Below are positions 1-10,099 of a stretch of 64,000 nt of DNA, in pieces. Source of the DNA: Streptomyces sp. cf386 (GTDB taxonomy: Bacteria; Actinomycetota; Actinomycetes; Streptomycetales; Streptomycetaceae). The notes beneath the pieces are model-generated. The model saw only the letters and a list, made by a program, of their open reading frames with translations, was not told the origin of the DNA and did not search any database. Location of the stretch: contig NZ_FNHV01000007.1 of NCBI RefSeq assembly GCF_900103585.1, forward strand, positions 288,627 to 352,626, in the 5' to 3' direction. The translations under genes were made by a program, and so were the position numbers. Numbering within the stretch: the first letter of the stretch is position 1; the number at the start of each line of letters is the position of its first letter.

Positions 1-2
1 CC

Positions 3-1334
3 GTGCAGATCTTCCATGTGCGCGGCGGCCGGGTGCGAGGCCAGCGCGGCTGGGTCACCGACAAGGTCGAGGAGATCACCACCGGCGCCCTCGTCGAGCA
101 CGCCCTCCAGCAGCTCTACGGCGAGGAGACCGGGGACGCCGTCCCCAAGGAGGTCCTCGTCCCCGCCCTGCCCGACCCGGTGGAGCCGGTGCAGGAGTGG
201 CTGACCGGGCGGCGCGGCTTGAACGTCTCGTTGCGCATCCCCCAGCGTGGCGACAAGCGTGCCCTCATGGAGACCGTCGAGCGCAACGCGCAGCAGGCGC
301 TCGTCCTGCACAAGACCAAGCGCGCCTCCGACCTGACCACGCGCTCGCGCGCCCTGGAGGAGATCGCCGACGCCCTTGACCTGGACAGCGCCCCGCTCCG
401 GATCGAGTGCTACGACATCTCGCACCTCCAGGGCGACGACGTCGTGGCGTCCATGGTCGTCTTCGAGGACGGGCTGCAGCGCAAGAGCGAGTACCGCCGC
501 TTCCAGATCAAGGGCTTCGAGGGCCAGGACGACGTCCGCTCCATGCACGAGGTGATCACCCGCCGCTTCAGGCGCTACCTCGCCGAGAAGGAGAAGACGG
601 GCGAGTGGGCCGACGGCGAGAACACCCTCGCCTCCTCCGCCGACGACAGCTTCCCGACCTCCTCCGACTCCCTGACGGGCGCCGCCTCGGACCCCCTCGT
701 CGACACCACCTCCGCCCCCCTCGCCAACGGCCTCAAGGACGACGACGGCCGTCCCAAGCGCTTCGCCTACCCTCCGCAGCTCGTCGTCGTCGACGGCGGC
801 CAGCCGCAGGTCGCGGCCGCCCAGCGGGCCCTGGACGAGCTGGGCATCGACGACATCGCCGTCTGCGGCCTCGCCAAGCGCCTGGAGGAGGTCTGGCTGC
901 CCGGCGACGACGACCCGGTCGTCCTGCCCCGCACCAGCGAGGGCCTCTATCTGCTCCAGCGCGTCCGGGACGAGGCCCACCGCTTCGCGATCACCTACCA
1001 GCGCACCAAGCGCGCCAAGCGTTTCCGGTCGAGCCCGCTGGACGACGTCCCCGGCCTCGGCGAAACCCGCAAGCAGGCGCTGATCAAGCACTTCGGTTCG
1101 GTGAAGAAGCTACGATCCGCGACAATTGATCAGATCTGCGAGGTTCCGGGCATAGGTCGCAAAACGGCCGAGACGATCGCCGCGGCCCTAGCCCAGGCGG
1201 CCCCGGCCGCACCCGCCGTGAACACGGCGACTGGAGAGATCATGGAAGACGAGGAATCCGAAACGACGGCGGAGACCTCGGGGGAGCCCGTGTCCGCGGG
1301 CGCCCCGGACGAACGACGGGGGCAGGAGAGATGA
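3..1334 (+). CDS. uvrC: Excinuclease ABC subunit C (UvrC), 3' part
   Basis: UvrC makes the dual incisions in nucleotide excision repair together with UvrB. The window cuts the gene, so the first codon here is not its start; about 250 N-terminal residues (the GIY-YIG nuclease) lie upstream. Visible here are the RNase H-like 5'-incision domain (ECYDISHLQGDD, about residues 135-146 of this piece) and two helix-hairpin-helix motifs near the C terminus (VPGLGETRKQ, about 348; VPGIGRKTAE, about 381). A Ser/Asp/Ala-rich stretch at about residues 206-250 interrupts the nuclease domain and looks like a lineage-specific loop. The stop codon overlaps the start of rapZ by 4 nt, so the two are probably cotranscribed. 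Identity is sure; the true start is not visible. Confidence 0.96.
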   Translation: MQIFHVRGGRVRGQRGWVTDKVEEITTGALVEHALQQLYGEETGDAVPKEVLVPALPDPVEPVQEWLTGRRGLNVSLRIPQRGDKRALMETVERNAQQALVLHKTKRASDLTTRSRALEEIADALDLDSAPLRIECYDISHLQGDDVVASMVVFEDGLQRKSEYRRFQIKGFEGQDDVRSMHEVITRRFRRYLAEKEKTGEWADGENTLASSADDSFPTSSDSLTGAASDPLVDTTSAPLANGLKDDDGRPKRFAYPPQLVVVDGGQPQVAAAQRALDELGIDDIAVCGLAKRLEEVWLPGDDDPVVLPRTSEGLYLLQRVRDEAHRFAITYQRTKRAKRFRSSPLDDVPGLGETRKQALIKHFGSVKKLRSATIDQICEVPGIGRKTAETIAAALAQAAPAAPAVNTATGEIMEDEESETTAETSGEPVSAGAPDERRGQER

Positions 1335-2347
1335 GCGAGCACCACACACAGCCCACGGGCGAGCGAGATCAGCAAGCCCAGGAAACACACAAGAAAACCG
1401 GCGAGGATCTCACCCAGCAGGACGCACTCCAGAAAGACGGAGCACAGGTGAGCACAGGTAACGACTCAGCCGGGGTCCCCGAGGCGGCCATCCCCGAGCT
1501 GGTGATCATCTCCGGTATGTCCGGGGCGGGCCGCTCGACGGCCGCCAAGTGTCTGGAGGACCTCGGCTGGTTCGTCGTCGACAACCTGCCGCCCGCGCTG
1601 ATCCCCACCATGGTGGAGCTCGGTGCCCGGTCCCAGGGCAACGTGGCGCGGATCGCGGTGGTCGTCGACGTCCGCGGCCGGCGATTCTTCGACAACCTCC
1701 GCGAGTCCCTCTCCGACCTCGACACCCGAGGCGTGACGCGCAGAGTCGTCTTCCTGGAGTCCTCCGACGACGCCCTGGTGCGCCGCTTCGAGTCGGTGCG
1801 CCGCCCGCATCCCCTCCAGGGCGACGGCCGTATCGTCGACGGCATCGCCGCCGAGCGCCAGCTGCTGCGCGAGCTGCGCGGTGACGCCGACCTGGTGATC
1901 GACACCTCCAGCCTGAACGTGCACGAGCTGCGGGCCAAGATGGACGCCCAGTTCGCCGGCGAGGAGGAGCCCGAGCTGCGGGCCACCGTCATGTCCTTCG
2001 GCTTCAAGTACGGCCTTCCGGTCGATGCCGACCTGGTCGTGGACATGCGCTTCCTGCCCAACCCGCACTGGGTCCCGGAGCTGCGCCCCTTCACCGGCCT
2101 GAACGAGGAGGTCTCGGCGTATGTCTTCAACCAGCCCGGCGCGAAGGAGTTCATCGACCGCTACTCCGAGCTGCTGCAGCTGATCGCGGCCGGTTACCGT
2201 CGTGAGGGCAAGCGGTACGTGACGATCGCGGTCGGCTGCACCGGTGGCAAGCACCGCTCGGTCGCCACGTCCGAGAAGCTCGCGGCACGCCTTGCCTCCC
2301 AGGGCGTGGAGACGGTGGTCGTACACCGGGACATGGGACGGGAATGA
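1331..2347 (+). CDS. rapZ: RNase adapter / nucleotide-binding protein RapZ (YvcJ)
   Basis: Cytoplasmic P-loop protein of the RapZ/YvcJ family. In enterobacteria RapZ tunes amino-sugar synthesis through RNase E; the role in actinobacteria is less clear. The 338 residues begin with a hydrophilic tail of about 50 residues. A Walker A-like loop GMSGAGRST follows at 62-70, with Arg where most P-loops have Lys, then DNLPPALI, and the C-terminal signature GCTGGKHRS at about 302-310. The start overlaps the uvrC stop (ATGA), and the 3' end overlaps yvcK the same way. A GTG at 1448 is a possible shorter start, but coupling favours 1331. The rapZ-yvcK-whiA order is the conserved Gram-positive arrangement. 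Confidence 0.95.
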   Translation: MSEHHTQPTGERDQQAQETHKKTGEDLTQQDALQKDGAQVSTGNDSAGVPEAAIPELVIISGMSGAGRSTAAKCLEDLGWFVVDNLPPALIPTMVELGARSQGNVARIAVVVDVRGRRFFDNLRESLSDLDTRGVTRRVVFLESSDDALVRRFESVRRPHPLQGDGRIVDGIAAERQLLRELRGDADLVIDTSSLNVHELRAKMDAQFAGEEEPELRATVMSFGFKYGLPVDADLVVDMRFLPNPHWVPELRPFTGLNEEVSAYVFNQPGAKEFIDRYSELLQLIAAGYRREGKRYVTIAVGCTGGKHRSVATSEKLAARLASQGVETVVVHRDMGRE

Positions 2348-3411
2348 CGGGACGTACACCGCGGCTGAGCAGGCTGCGTCGCGCGGTGCCAGAGTCGCGC
2401 GCCGGGCGGCCCGTCGAGGCCCGCGGCGCCAAGCCGCGCCGCCGGGGCACCCAGCCCAAGGTCGTCGCTCTCGGCGGCGGCATGGGCCTGTCCGCCTCGC
2501 TCGCCGCACTGCGCCGGATCACCGGCGACCTCACCGCCGTGGTCACGGTGGCCGACGACGGCGGCTCCAGCGGGCGCCTGCGCGACGAGCTGGGTGTGCT
2601 GCCGCCCGGTGACCTGCGCAAGGCGCTGGCTGCGCTGTGCGGCGACGACGACTGGGGTCAGACCTGGGCCCGCGTCATCCAGCACCGCTTCCACTCCAAG
2701 GGCGACCTGCACGACCACGCGGTCGGCAACCTGCTGATCGTCGCCCTGTGGGAGCAGCTCGGCGACCACGTCCAGGCGCTCGACCTGGTCGGCAAGCTGC
2801 TCGGCGCGCACGGGCGGGTGCTGCCCATGTCCGCCGTACCGCTGGAGCTGCAGGCCCTGGTCAAGGGACACGACCCGGACCGGCCGGAGGACGTCGACAC
2901 CGTCCGAGGCCAGGCCAACGTGGCCCTCACCCCGGGCGAAGTGCAGTCGGTGCACGTCGTGCCGCACGACCCGCCCGCCGTCCCGGAGGCCGTCGCCGCC
3001 GTTCGGGACGCGGACTGGGTGGTGCTCGGCCCGGGCTCCTGGTTCTCCTCGGTCATCCCGCACCTGCTCGTGCCCGAGCTCCTGGACGCCCTCACCGAGA
3101 CGAAGGCGCGCCGGGTACTCTCGCTGAACCTCGCGCCGCAGCCCGGAGAAACCGAGGGCTTCTCCCCGCAGCGTCATTTGGAGGTTTTGGGACGACACGC
3201 CCCTAAACTCGCCCTGGACGTGGTGTTGGCCGACGAGGCCGCCGTGCCCGACCGCGATGTGCTCACCGAGGCCGCCAAGCGGCTCGGTGCCGCGGTCGAG
3301 CTGGCCCCGGTGGCCTGGACGGACGGGACGCCCCGGCACGACCCGGAGCTCCTCGCCGCCGCGTACGACCGTATTTTTCGGATGCATGGAAGGATCGGCC
3401 CATGGCGATGA
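2344..3411 (+). CDS. yvcK: YvcK-family UDP-sugar-binding protein (gluconeogenesis factor, CofD-like)
   Basis: 355 residues of the CofD/YvcK fold. Family members bind UDP-GlcNAc and affect cell-wall and carbon metabolism; they do not make F420. Key segments are the glycine-rich VVALGGGMGLS at about 40-50 and VADDGGSSGRLRDE at about 68-81, followed by PPGDLRKALAAL. The Arg/Pro-rich first 35 residues are not conserved in the family. The start overlaps the rapZ stop by 4 nt and the stop lies 8 nt inside whiA, so the three genes form one translationally coupled unit. The product is assigned confidently from motifs and neighbours; the physiological role here is inference. Confidence 0.94.
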   Translation: MTGRTPRLSRLRRAVPESRAGRPVEARGAKPRRRGTQPKVVALGGGMGLSASLAALRRITGDLTAVVTVADDGGSSGRLRDELGVLPPGDLRKALAALCGDDDWGQTWARVIQHRFHSKGDLHDHAVGNLLIVALWEQLGDHVQALDLVGKLLGAHGRVLPMSAVPLELQALVKGHDPDRPEDVDTVRGQANVALTPGEVQSVHVVPHDPPAVPEAVAAVRDADWVVLGPGSWFSSVIPHLLVPELLDALTETKARRVLSLNLAPQPGETEGFSPQRHLEVLGRHAPKLALDVVLADEAAVPDRDVLTEAAKRLGAAVELAPVAWTDGTPRHDPELLAAAYDRIFRMHGRIGPWR

Positions 3412-4391
3412 CGGCAGCGGTGAAGGATGAGATCTCCCGGCTCCCCGTCACCCGGACCTGCTGCAGGAAGGCGGAGGTCTCCGCCATTCTGCGGTTCGCC
3501 GGCGGCCTCCACCTGGTGAGCGGGCGCATTGTGATCGAGGCGGAGCTGGACACCGCGATGGCGGCGCGCCGGCTCAAGCGGGACATTCTGGAGATCTTCG
3601 GCCACAGCTCCGAACTGATCGTGATGGCGCCGGGCGGGCTGCGCCGCGGTTCGCGCTACGTCGTGCGGGTGGTCGCGGGCGGTGACCAGCTGGCCCGCCA
3701 GACCGGCCTCGTCGACGGGCGGGGCCGTCCGATCCGCGGTCTGCCCCCGCAGGTGGTCTCCGGGGCCACCTGCGACGCCGAGGCCGCCTGGCGCGGTGCC
3801 TTCCTGGCGCACGGCTCGCTCACCGAGCCCGGCCGCTCGTCCTCCCTGGAGGTAACCTGCCCGGGCCCCGAGGCCGCGCTCGCCCTGGTCGGCGCCGCCC
3901 GTCGGCTGTCGATCGCCGCCAAGGCGCGCGAGGTGCGCGGCGTGGACCGCGTGGTCGTCCGGGACGGCGACGCGATCGGTGCCCTGCTGACCCGGCTCGG
4001 AGCCCATGAGTCCGTGCTCGCCTGGGAAGAGCGCCGGATGCGCCGCGAGGTCCGCGCCACCGCGAACCGGCTCGCCAACTTCGACGACGCCAACCTCCGC
4101 CGTTCCGCGCGTGCGGCCGTCGCCGCCGGGGCGAGAGTCCAGCGTGCCCTGGAGATCCTCGCCGAGGAGGTCCCCGAGCACCTCGCTGCCGCCGGGCGCC
4201 TGCGCATGGAGCACAAGCAGGCCTCCCTGGAGGAGTTGGGCGCGCTCGCCGACCCGCCGCTGACGAAGGACGCCGTGGCCGGCCGTATCCGCCGTCTGCT
4301 GGCCATGGCCGACAAGCGGGCCCAGGACCTCGGTATCCCGGGCACGGAGGCCAACCTCTCCGAGGAACTGGCGGACAACCTCGCGGGTTGA
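3402..4391 (+). CDS. whiA: Sporulation transcription regulator WhiA
   Basis: WhiA is the DNA-binding regulator that works with WhiB to start sporulation septation in Streptomyces. The 329 residues fit the family length. The N-terminal two thirds match the degenerate LAGLIDADG-homing-endonuclease-like fold, and the C-terminal helix-turn-helix lies at about residues 274-303 (KDAVAGRIRRLLAMAD). The start ATGGCGATG lies inside the end of yvcK, so translation is coupled. A strong hairpin follows about 20 nt after the stop (4412-4446) and should end the uvrC-rapZ-yvcK-whiA transcript. Confidence is very high from sequence and context. Confidence 0.97.
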   Translation: MAMTAAVKDEISRLPVTRTCCRKAEVSAILRFAGGLHLVSGRIVIEAELDTAMAARRLKRDILEIFGHSSELIVMAPGGLRRGSRYVVRVVAGGDQLARQTGLVDGRGRPIRGLPPQVVSGATCDAEAAWRGAFLAHGSLTEPGRSSSLEVTCPGPEAALALVGAARRLSIAAKAREVRGVDRVVVRDGDAIGALLTRLGAHESVLAWEERRMRREVRATANRLANFDDANLRRSARAAVAAGARVQRALEILAEEVPEHLAAAGRLRMEHKQASLEELGALADPPLTKDAVAGRIRRLLAMADKRAQDLGIPGTEANLSEELADNLAG

Positions 4392-4411
4392 CCTGAAAGA
4401 TCGTCAACATG

Positions 4412-4446
4412 CCGGTGCCGACGTTCACTTGGGACGTCGGCACCGG
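4412..4446 (+). terminator. Terminator after whiA
   Basis: A perfect 13-bp inverted repeat (CCGGTGCCGACGT / ACGTCGGCACCGG) with a 9-nt loop lies 20 nt past the whiA stop and is followed by a T-rich stretch. It is placed to end the uvrC-whiA operon before the carboxypeptidase gene. Confidence 0.85.
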
Positions 4447-4542
4447 TATTTGTCTGTCTTTGCGGCACTCTTGACTGGACCGTGAAATGGCATGAGCCTG
4501 GCAGCCATTCGTCACTGTGGCGAAAGACTGCTAGGGGGGTTC

Positions 4543-7497
4543 ATGAGACCCAGAGCGAGATCGATCCTCGCTGCCGGTGCGCTCCTGATAGGCGGAGCGA
4601 GCATCGCACCCATCGCCCAGGCACAACCGGGAAGTTCGCCGGAAACCGACCCGAACGAAGTCAAGGTCTTCCGCGCCGAGGTCACCAAGAAGCAGGTACC
4701 CCTGCTGCTGGCGGCCGGTCAGGACGGCCACGAACTCAGTGAGCAGGCGCCCGCGAAGGGCACGGCCACGGTCGAGGTCTACCTCACCGACGACCAGGCC
4801 AAGAAGCTTCAGAAGCAGGGCGTCGAACTCACCGAGCACGAGCTCTCGGCCAAGGCCGAGGCCCGTACGGAGAAGGCCGCGGAGGGCGTGTACCGCCCGT
4901 ACAGCGGGAGTGGGGGGCTCAAGGAGGAGATCGTCCGGACCGGGCAGGAGAACCCCGGCCTCACCAAGGTCGTCTCCATCGGCAAGACGATCAACGGCCA
5001 GGACATCCTGGCGCTCAAGCTCACCAAGAACGCCAAGAAGACGAAGGACGGGGCCAAGCCCTCCACCCTCTACGTCTCCAACCAGCACGCGCGTGAGTGG
5101 ATCACGCCGGAGATGACCCGGCGGCTGATGCACTACTACCTGGACAACTACAAGACGGACCGGCGGGTCAAGAAGATCGTCGACTCGACCGAGCTGTGGT
5201 TCGTCCTCTCGGCCAACCCCGACGGCTACGACTACACGTTCCAGGACACCAGCACCCGCCTGTGGCGCAAGAACCTGCGGGACATCAACGGCGACGGTGC
5301 CATCAGCACCGGCGACGGCGTCGACCTCAACCGCAACTTCACCTACAAGTGGGGCTACGACGACGAGGGTTCGTCCCCCAACCCCACCAGCGAGACCTAC
5401 CGCGGCGCGTCCCCGGCCTCCGAGCCCGAGACCAAGGCGCTGGACGCCTTCGAGCGCCGTATCGGCTTCGACTACGGCATCAACTACCACTCCGCCGCCG
5501 AACTCATCCTCTACGGCGTCGGCTGGCAGGTGGCCACGAACACTCCGGACGACGTCCTCTACAAGGCCCTCGCCGGCACGCCGGACAATCCCGCGATCCC
5601 CGGCTACCACCCGCAGGTCTCCTCGGAGCTGTACACCACCAACGGTGAGGCGGACGGCCACGCGTCGAACGTCAACGGCATAGCGATGTTCACGCCCGAG
5701 ATGTCGACCTGCCAGACCGCGTCGAACATCGACCCGAACGACCAGTGGAACGCGGCCGACTGCCAGTCGGGCTTCAACTTCCCGGACGACGAGAAGCTGA
5801 TCCAGCAGGAGTTCGCCAAGAACGTCCCGTTCGCGCTCTCCGTCGCCGAGTCCGCCGCCAAGCCCGACCAGCCGAAGTCCTCGGTCGGCCTGAGCGCCGC
5901 CGACTTCACCCCGGCGCCCTTCACCACGTCGTACTCGCGCGGCGCGGACCAGGAGGTCTCGGCCGTCGCACGGAAGTCCGTGCGCGACAAGGAGCTCAAG
6001 TACCGCGTCAACGGCGGCCGTACGGAGGACATGGCGCTCAAGGCCTGGAAGGGCGGCGAGACATACGGCGGTGAGGACAACCTCCACTTCGACGAGTACC
6101 GCGCCAAGGTCGCCGACGGCGATCCGGGCGACAAGGTCGAGGTGTGGTTCACCGGCGAGACGAGGAGCGGAAAGAAGGTCTCCAGCGAGCACTTCACGTA
6201 CACCGTGGCCGAGCGGCCGCGCGCGGACGTCCTCGTGGTCGCCGAGGAAGGCGCCACCGCCACGCACGCGCAGAAGTACGTCGACGCGCTCAAGGCCAAC
6301 GGCCGCAAGGCGATCGTCTGGGACGTCGCCACGCAGGGAGCGCCCGACGCGCTCGGCGTGCTGGGCCACTTCGACACCGTCGTCCACTACACCGGCGCGA
6401 AGGTCCCGGGCAACGCCACCCAACTCCAGTTGCGCGCCTACCTCAACGAGGGCGGCAAGCTGATGGAGGCGGGCGAGGAGGCCGGCGGCAACGTCGACCT
6501 CGGCGGCGGCACCCTCTCCAACGACTTCAGCCAGTACTACCTGGGCGCCTACACCCGTACGTCGACCCCCGGGGCCACCGGATTCACCGGCTCCGGCAGC
6601 CTCGACGGCTTCACCGGAGCGCTCGGCGAGGCCACCGGCAACCCGCTCGACAAGGCCGGGACCTACAGCGTCACGTCGGACGAGCTGGCCGCAGACAAGT
6701 ACCCGCAGTTCGCCAGTGCGGGCGCGGGCCAGTTCGCCGGGACCGTCAACCCGTACGGGCCGTACGCGGGTTCCTACATGGCGGCCGCCGTGCACACCGA
6801 CGACGCCTACAAGCGGCTGACCAGGACCGTCGATCTCTCGGGAGTGAGCGCGGCGGACAAGCCGACGCTGCGCACCCAACTGCTGTGGGACGTCGAGCCC
6901 GGCTACGACAACGTCCTCATCGAGGCCCACACCACGGGTGCCGACGACTGGACGACGCTCCCCGAGGCGGGCGGCGCCACCAGCGCCACCGTGCCTGCGG
7001 ACTGCGAGGCGGGGTTCTACGTGGGTGAGCACCCCTGGCTGGCCCACTACCTCACCGTGGCCGCCGGCGGCTGCACCGCCACCGGCAGCAGCGGTGCGTG
7101 GAACGCCCTCACCGGCGCCTCCGACGGCTGGCAGCAGGTTGCCTTCGACCTGAGCGCATACGCCGGCAAGTCGGTCGAGGTCTCGATCAGTTATGTCAGC
7201 GACCCGGCCTTCGCCGGTCGCGGTGTGCTCGCCGACGAGACCTCGCTCGTCGTCGGAGGTACGGCGACCGAGACCGAGGGCTTCGAGACGTCGCTCGGCG
7301 CCTGGAGCGTGACCGGACCGCCCGCGGGCAGCCCGGCCGTGCTCAAGGACTGGGCGCGCACCGGAGCGCTGTTCCAGACCTATGGAGCGGTCACCACGGA
7401 CGACACCGTGCTCCTGGGCTTCGGCCTGGAACACGTCACCGCGGCGGCCGACCGTAAGGCGCTCATCGGAAAGGCCCTCGCCTCACTTGATCAGTGA
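4543..7497 (+). CDS. Secreted M14-family zinc carboxypeptidase
   Basis: 984 residues. An exported metallocarboxypeptidase that would trim C-terminal residues from extracellular peptides. Residues 1-30 are a signal peptide (MRPRAR, then a hydrophobic core ending around AQAQ). Zinc ligands and catalytic residues of M14 are in place: HARE (H182, E185), the substrate-binding DLNRNF at about 261, NYHSA (H316), and Glu386 in TPEMS. Downstream of the catalytic domain are roughly 500 further residues, with a probable Rossmann-like section and jelly-roll-like beta segments at the C terminus. I chose ATG 4543 rather than 4492 because a G-rich Shine-Dalgarno (AGGGGGG) precedes it and the signal peptide then begins properly. 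It stands alone between two terminators. Confidence 0.92.
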   Translation: MRPRARSILAAGALLIGGASIAPIAQAQPGSSPETDPNEVKVFRAEVTKKQVPLLLAAGQDGHELSEQAPAKGTATVEVYLTDDQAKKLQKQGVELTEHELSAKAEARTEKAAEGVYRPYSGSGGLKEEIVRTGQENPGLTKVVSIGKTINGQDILALKLTKNAKKTKDGAKPSTLYVSNQHAREWITPEMTRRLMHYYLDNYKTDRRVKKIVDSTELWFVLSANPDGYDYTFQDTSTRLWRKNLRDINGDGAISTGDGVDLNRNFTYKWGYDDEGSSPNPTSETYRGASPASEPETKALDAFERRIGFDYGINYHSAAELILYGVGWQVATNTPDDVLYKALAGTPDNPAIPGYHPQVSSELYTTNGEADGHASNVNGIAMFTPEMSTCQTASNIDPNDQWNAADCQSGFNFPDDEKLIQQEFAKNVPFALSVAESAAKPDQPKSSVGLSAADFTPAPFTTSYSRGADQEVSAVARKSVRDKELKYRVNGGRTEDMALKAWKGGETYGGEDNLHFDEYRAKVADGDPGDKVEVWFTGETRSGKKVSSEHFTYTVAERPRADVLVVAEEGATATHAQKYVDALKANGRKAIVWDVATQGAPDALGVLGHFDTVVHYTGAKVPGNATQLQLRAYLNEGGKLMEAGEEAGGNVDLGGGTLSNDFSQYYLGAYTRTSTPGATGFTGSGSLDGFTGALGEATGNPLDKAGTYSVTSDELAADKYPQFASAGAGQFAGTVNPYGPYAGSYMAAAVHTDDAYKRLTRTVDLSGVSAADKPTLRTQLLWDVEPGYDNVLIEAHTTGADDWTTLPEAGGATSATVPADCEAGFYVGEHPWLAHYLTVAAGGCTATGSSGAWNALTGASDGWQQVAFDLSAYAGKSVEVSISYVSDPAFAGRGVLADETSLVVGGTATETEGFETSLGAWSVTGPPAGSPAVLKDWARTGALFQTYGAVTTDDTVLLGFGLEHVTAAADRKALIGKALASLDQ

Positions 7498-7561
7498 CAC
7501 GCCGAGGTCAACAGTGCACGACGCGCCGTGACCAAAACGAGTGATCCAGGCTTCAAAGCAG

Positions 7562-7597
7562 GGCGGTCCGTACCCCTACTGGCGGGTACGGGCCGCC
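7562..7597 (+). terminator. Terminator after the carboxypeptidase gene
   Basis: Arms GGCGGTCCGTACCC and GGGTACGGGCCGCC pair over 14 positions with one G-T wobble and an 8-nt loop. It lies 65 nt past the stop and about 130 nt before gap. Confidence 0.75.
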
Positions 7598-7726
7598 GTG
7601 CCGTGTATGGGACATCTGGATGTCACCACGGCGGCTTCAGAGAGGTAGGGTCGTAGGCGGTCGGGGACATCCCAAATAGAGCTCGCCGGCACCGCATGGC
7701 CGGCGTACCAACGAGGAGATCGGTTC

Positions 7727-8737
<1,011 letters not shown>

Positions 8738-8759
8738 TATCCAGAGCAGGCACCTTGAT

Positions 8760-8812
8760 GTGAGTGCAGGGCTCGGGCGGCGCAGGGACGCGTCGCCCGA
8801 GCCCTGACTCAC
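8760..8812 (+). terminator. Strong hairpin between gap and pgk
   Basis: Arms 8760-8779 and 8794-8812 pair as GTGAGT plus AGGGCTCGGGCG, with a single extra base between the two blocks. The loop is 14 nt and no T tract follows. It could be a partial terminator or an mRNA-processing/stability element that uncouples gap from pgk-tpiA. Confidence 0.7.
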
Positions 8813-8881
8813 GTGCAGATCAGACCTGTTGGATCACGAGCGTTTCCGAGCGATCACGAGCCCTTCTCAGGAGTCCCCTTC

Positions 8882-10093
8882 ATGAAGACGATCGACGAAC
8901 TTCTCTCCGAAGGCGTCGCCGGCAAGCGGGTCTTCGTCCGCGCCGACCTGAACGTGCCGCTGGACGGCACCACCATCACCGACGACGGCCGTATCCGCGC
9001 CGTGCTGCCCACCGTCAAGGCGCTGGCCGAGGCGGGCGCGCGCGTCGTCGTCGCCTCGCACCTGGGCCGCCCCAAGGGCGCTCCGGACCCGGTGTTCTCC
9101 CTCGCGCCCGCCGCCGCGCGCCTGGGTGAACTCCTCGGCGCCGATGTCGCGTTCGCGACCGACACGGTCGGCGAGTCCGCCACGTCCACGGTCGCGGGCC
9201 TCTCCGACGGCCAGGTCGCGGTGGTCGAGAACCTGCGCTTCAACGCCGGTGAGACGAGCAAGGACGACGCCGAGCGCGGCGCCTTCGCCGACCGGCTCGC
9301 CGCCCTCGTCGATGTCTACGTCGGTGACGGCTTCGGCGCGGTGCACCGCAAGCACGCCTCGGTGTACGACCTCCCGGCGCGCCTGCCGCACTACGCCGGT
9401 CACCTCATCGCCAACGAGGTCGGCGTCCTGAAGAAGCTCACCGAGGACGTGAAGCGGCCGTACGTGGTCGCGCTCGGTGGCGCCAAGGTCTCCGACAAGC
9501 TCGCCGTGATCGACCAGCTGCTCGGCAAGGCCGACCGCCTCCTCATCGGCGGCGGCATGGCGTACACCTTCCTCAAGGCCAAGGGCCACGAGGTCGGCAT
9601 CTCCCTCCTCCAGGAGGACCAGATCCCGGCCGTGCAGGAGTACATCGAGCGCGCGGAGAAGACCGGCGTCGAGCTCGTCCTGCCGGTCGACGTCCTGGTC
9701 TCCACCGAGTTCCCGGACCTGAAGACCAAGGCCCCGGCCAACCCCACGACCGTCGCCGCGGACGCCATCCCGGCCGACCAGGAGGGCCTGGACATCGGTC
9801 CGGAGACCCGCAAGCTGTACGCCTCGAAGCTCGCCGACGCCGGCACCGTCTTCTGGAACGGCCCCATGGGCGTCTTCGAGCACCCCGACTACGCCGAGGG
9901 CACCAAGGCGGTCGCCCAGGCCCTCATCGAATCCCCGGGCTTCACCGTGGTCGGCGGCGGCGACTCCGCCGCGGCCGTCCGCACCCTGGGCTTCGACGAG
10001 ACTGCATTCGGCCACATCTCGACCGGTGGCGGCGCCTCCCTCGAATACCTCGAGGGCAAGACGCTCCCCGGCCTCGCCGCACTGGAGGACTGA
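8882..10093 (+). CDS. pgk: Phosphoglycerate kinase
   Basis: Transfers phosphate from 1,3-bisphosphoglycerate to ADP. 403 residues, the usual length. The N-terminal substrate-binding stretch RADLNVPLD is followed by the basic SHLGRPKG. The C-terminal nucleotide-binding part carries WNGPMGVFE and VGGGDSAAA. ATG 8882 has a GGAG about 8-11 nt upstream; an upstream in-frame start at 8813 would add a non-conserved tail and run through the hairpin region, so I rejected it. tpiA begins 6 nt after the stop. Confidence 0.97.
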   Translation: MKTIDELLSEGVAGKRVFVRADLNVPLDGTTITDDGRIRAVLPTVKALAEAGARVVVASHLGRPKGAPDPVFSLAPAAARLGELLGADVAFATDTVGESATSTVAGLSDGQVAVVENLRFNAGETSKDDAERGAFADRLAALVDVYVGDGFGAVHRKHASVYDLPARLPHYAGHLIANEVGVLKKLTEDVKRPYVVALGGAKVSDKLAVIDQLLGKADRLLIGGGMAYTFLKAKGHEVGISLLQEDQIPAVQEYIERAEKTGVELVLPVDVLVSTEFPDLKTKAPANPTTVAADAIPADQEGLDIGPETRKLYASKLADAGTVFWNGPMGVFEHPDYAEGTKAVAQALIESPGFTVVGGGDSAAAVRTLGFDETAFGHISTGGGASLEYLEGKTLPGLAALED

Positions 10094-10099
10094 CTCTTT

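Noticed and set aside
3..5. True start of uvrC at the window edge
   Set aside because: The frame is open to the edge and the N-terminal domains of UvrC are missing, so this is an internal codon.
4531..7434. Long minus-strand open frame opposite the carboxypeptidase
   Set aside because: No family features; low-complexity Val/Gly/Arg/Leu composition typical of an antisense shadow.
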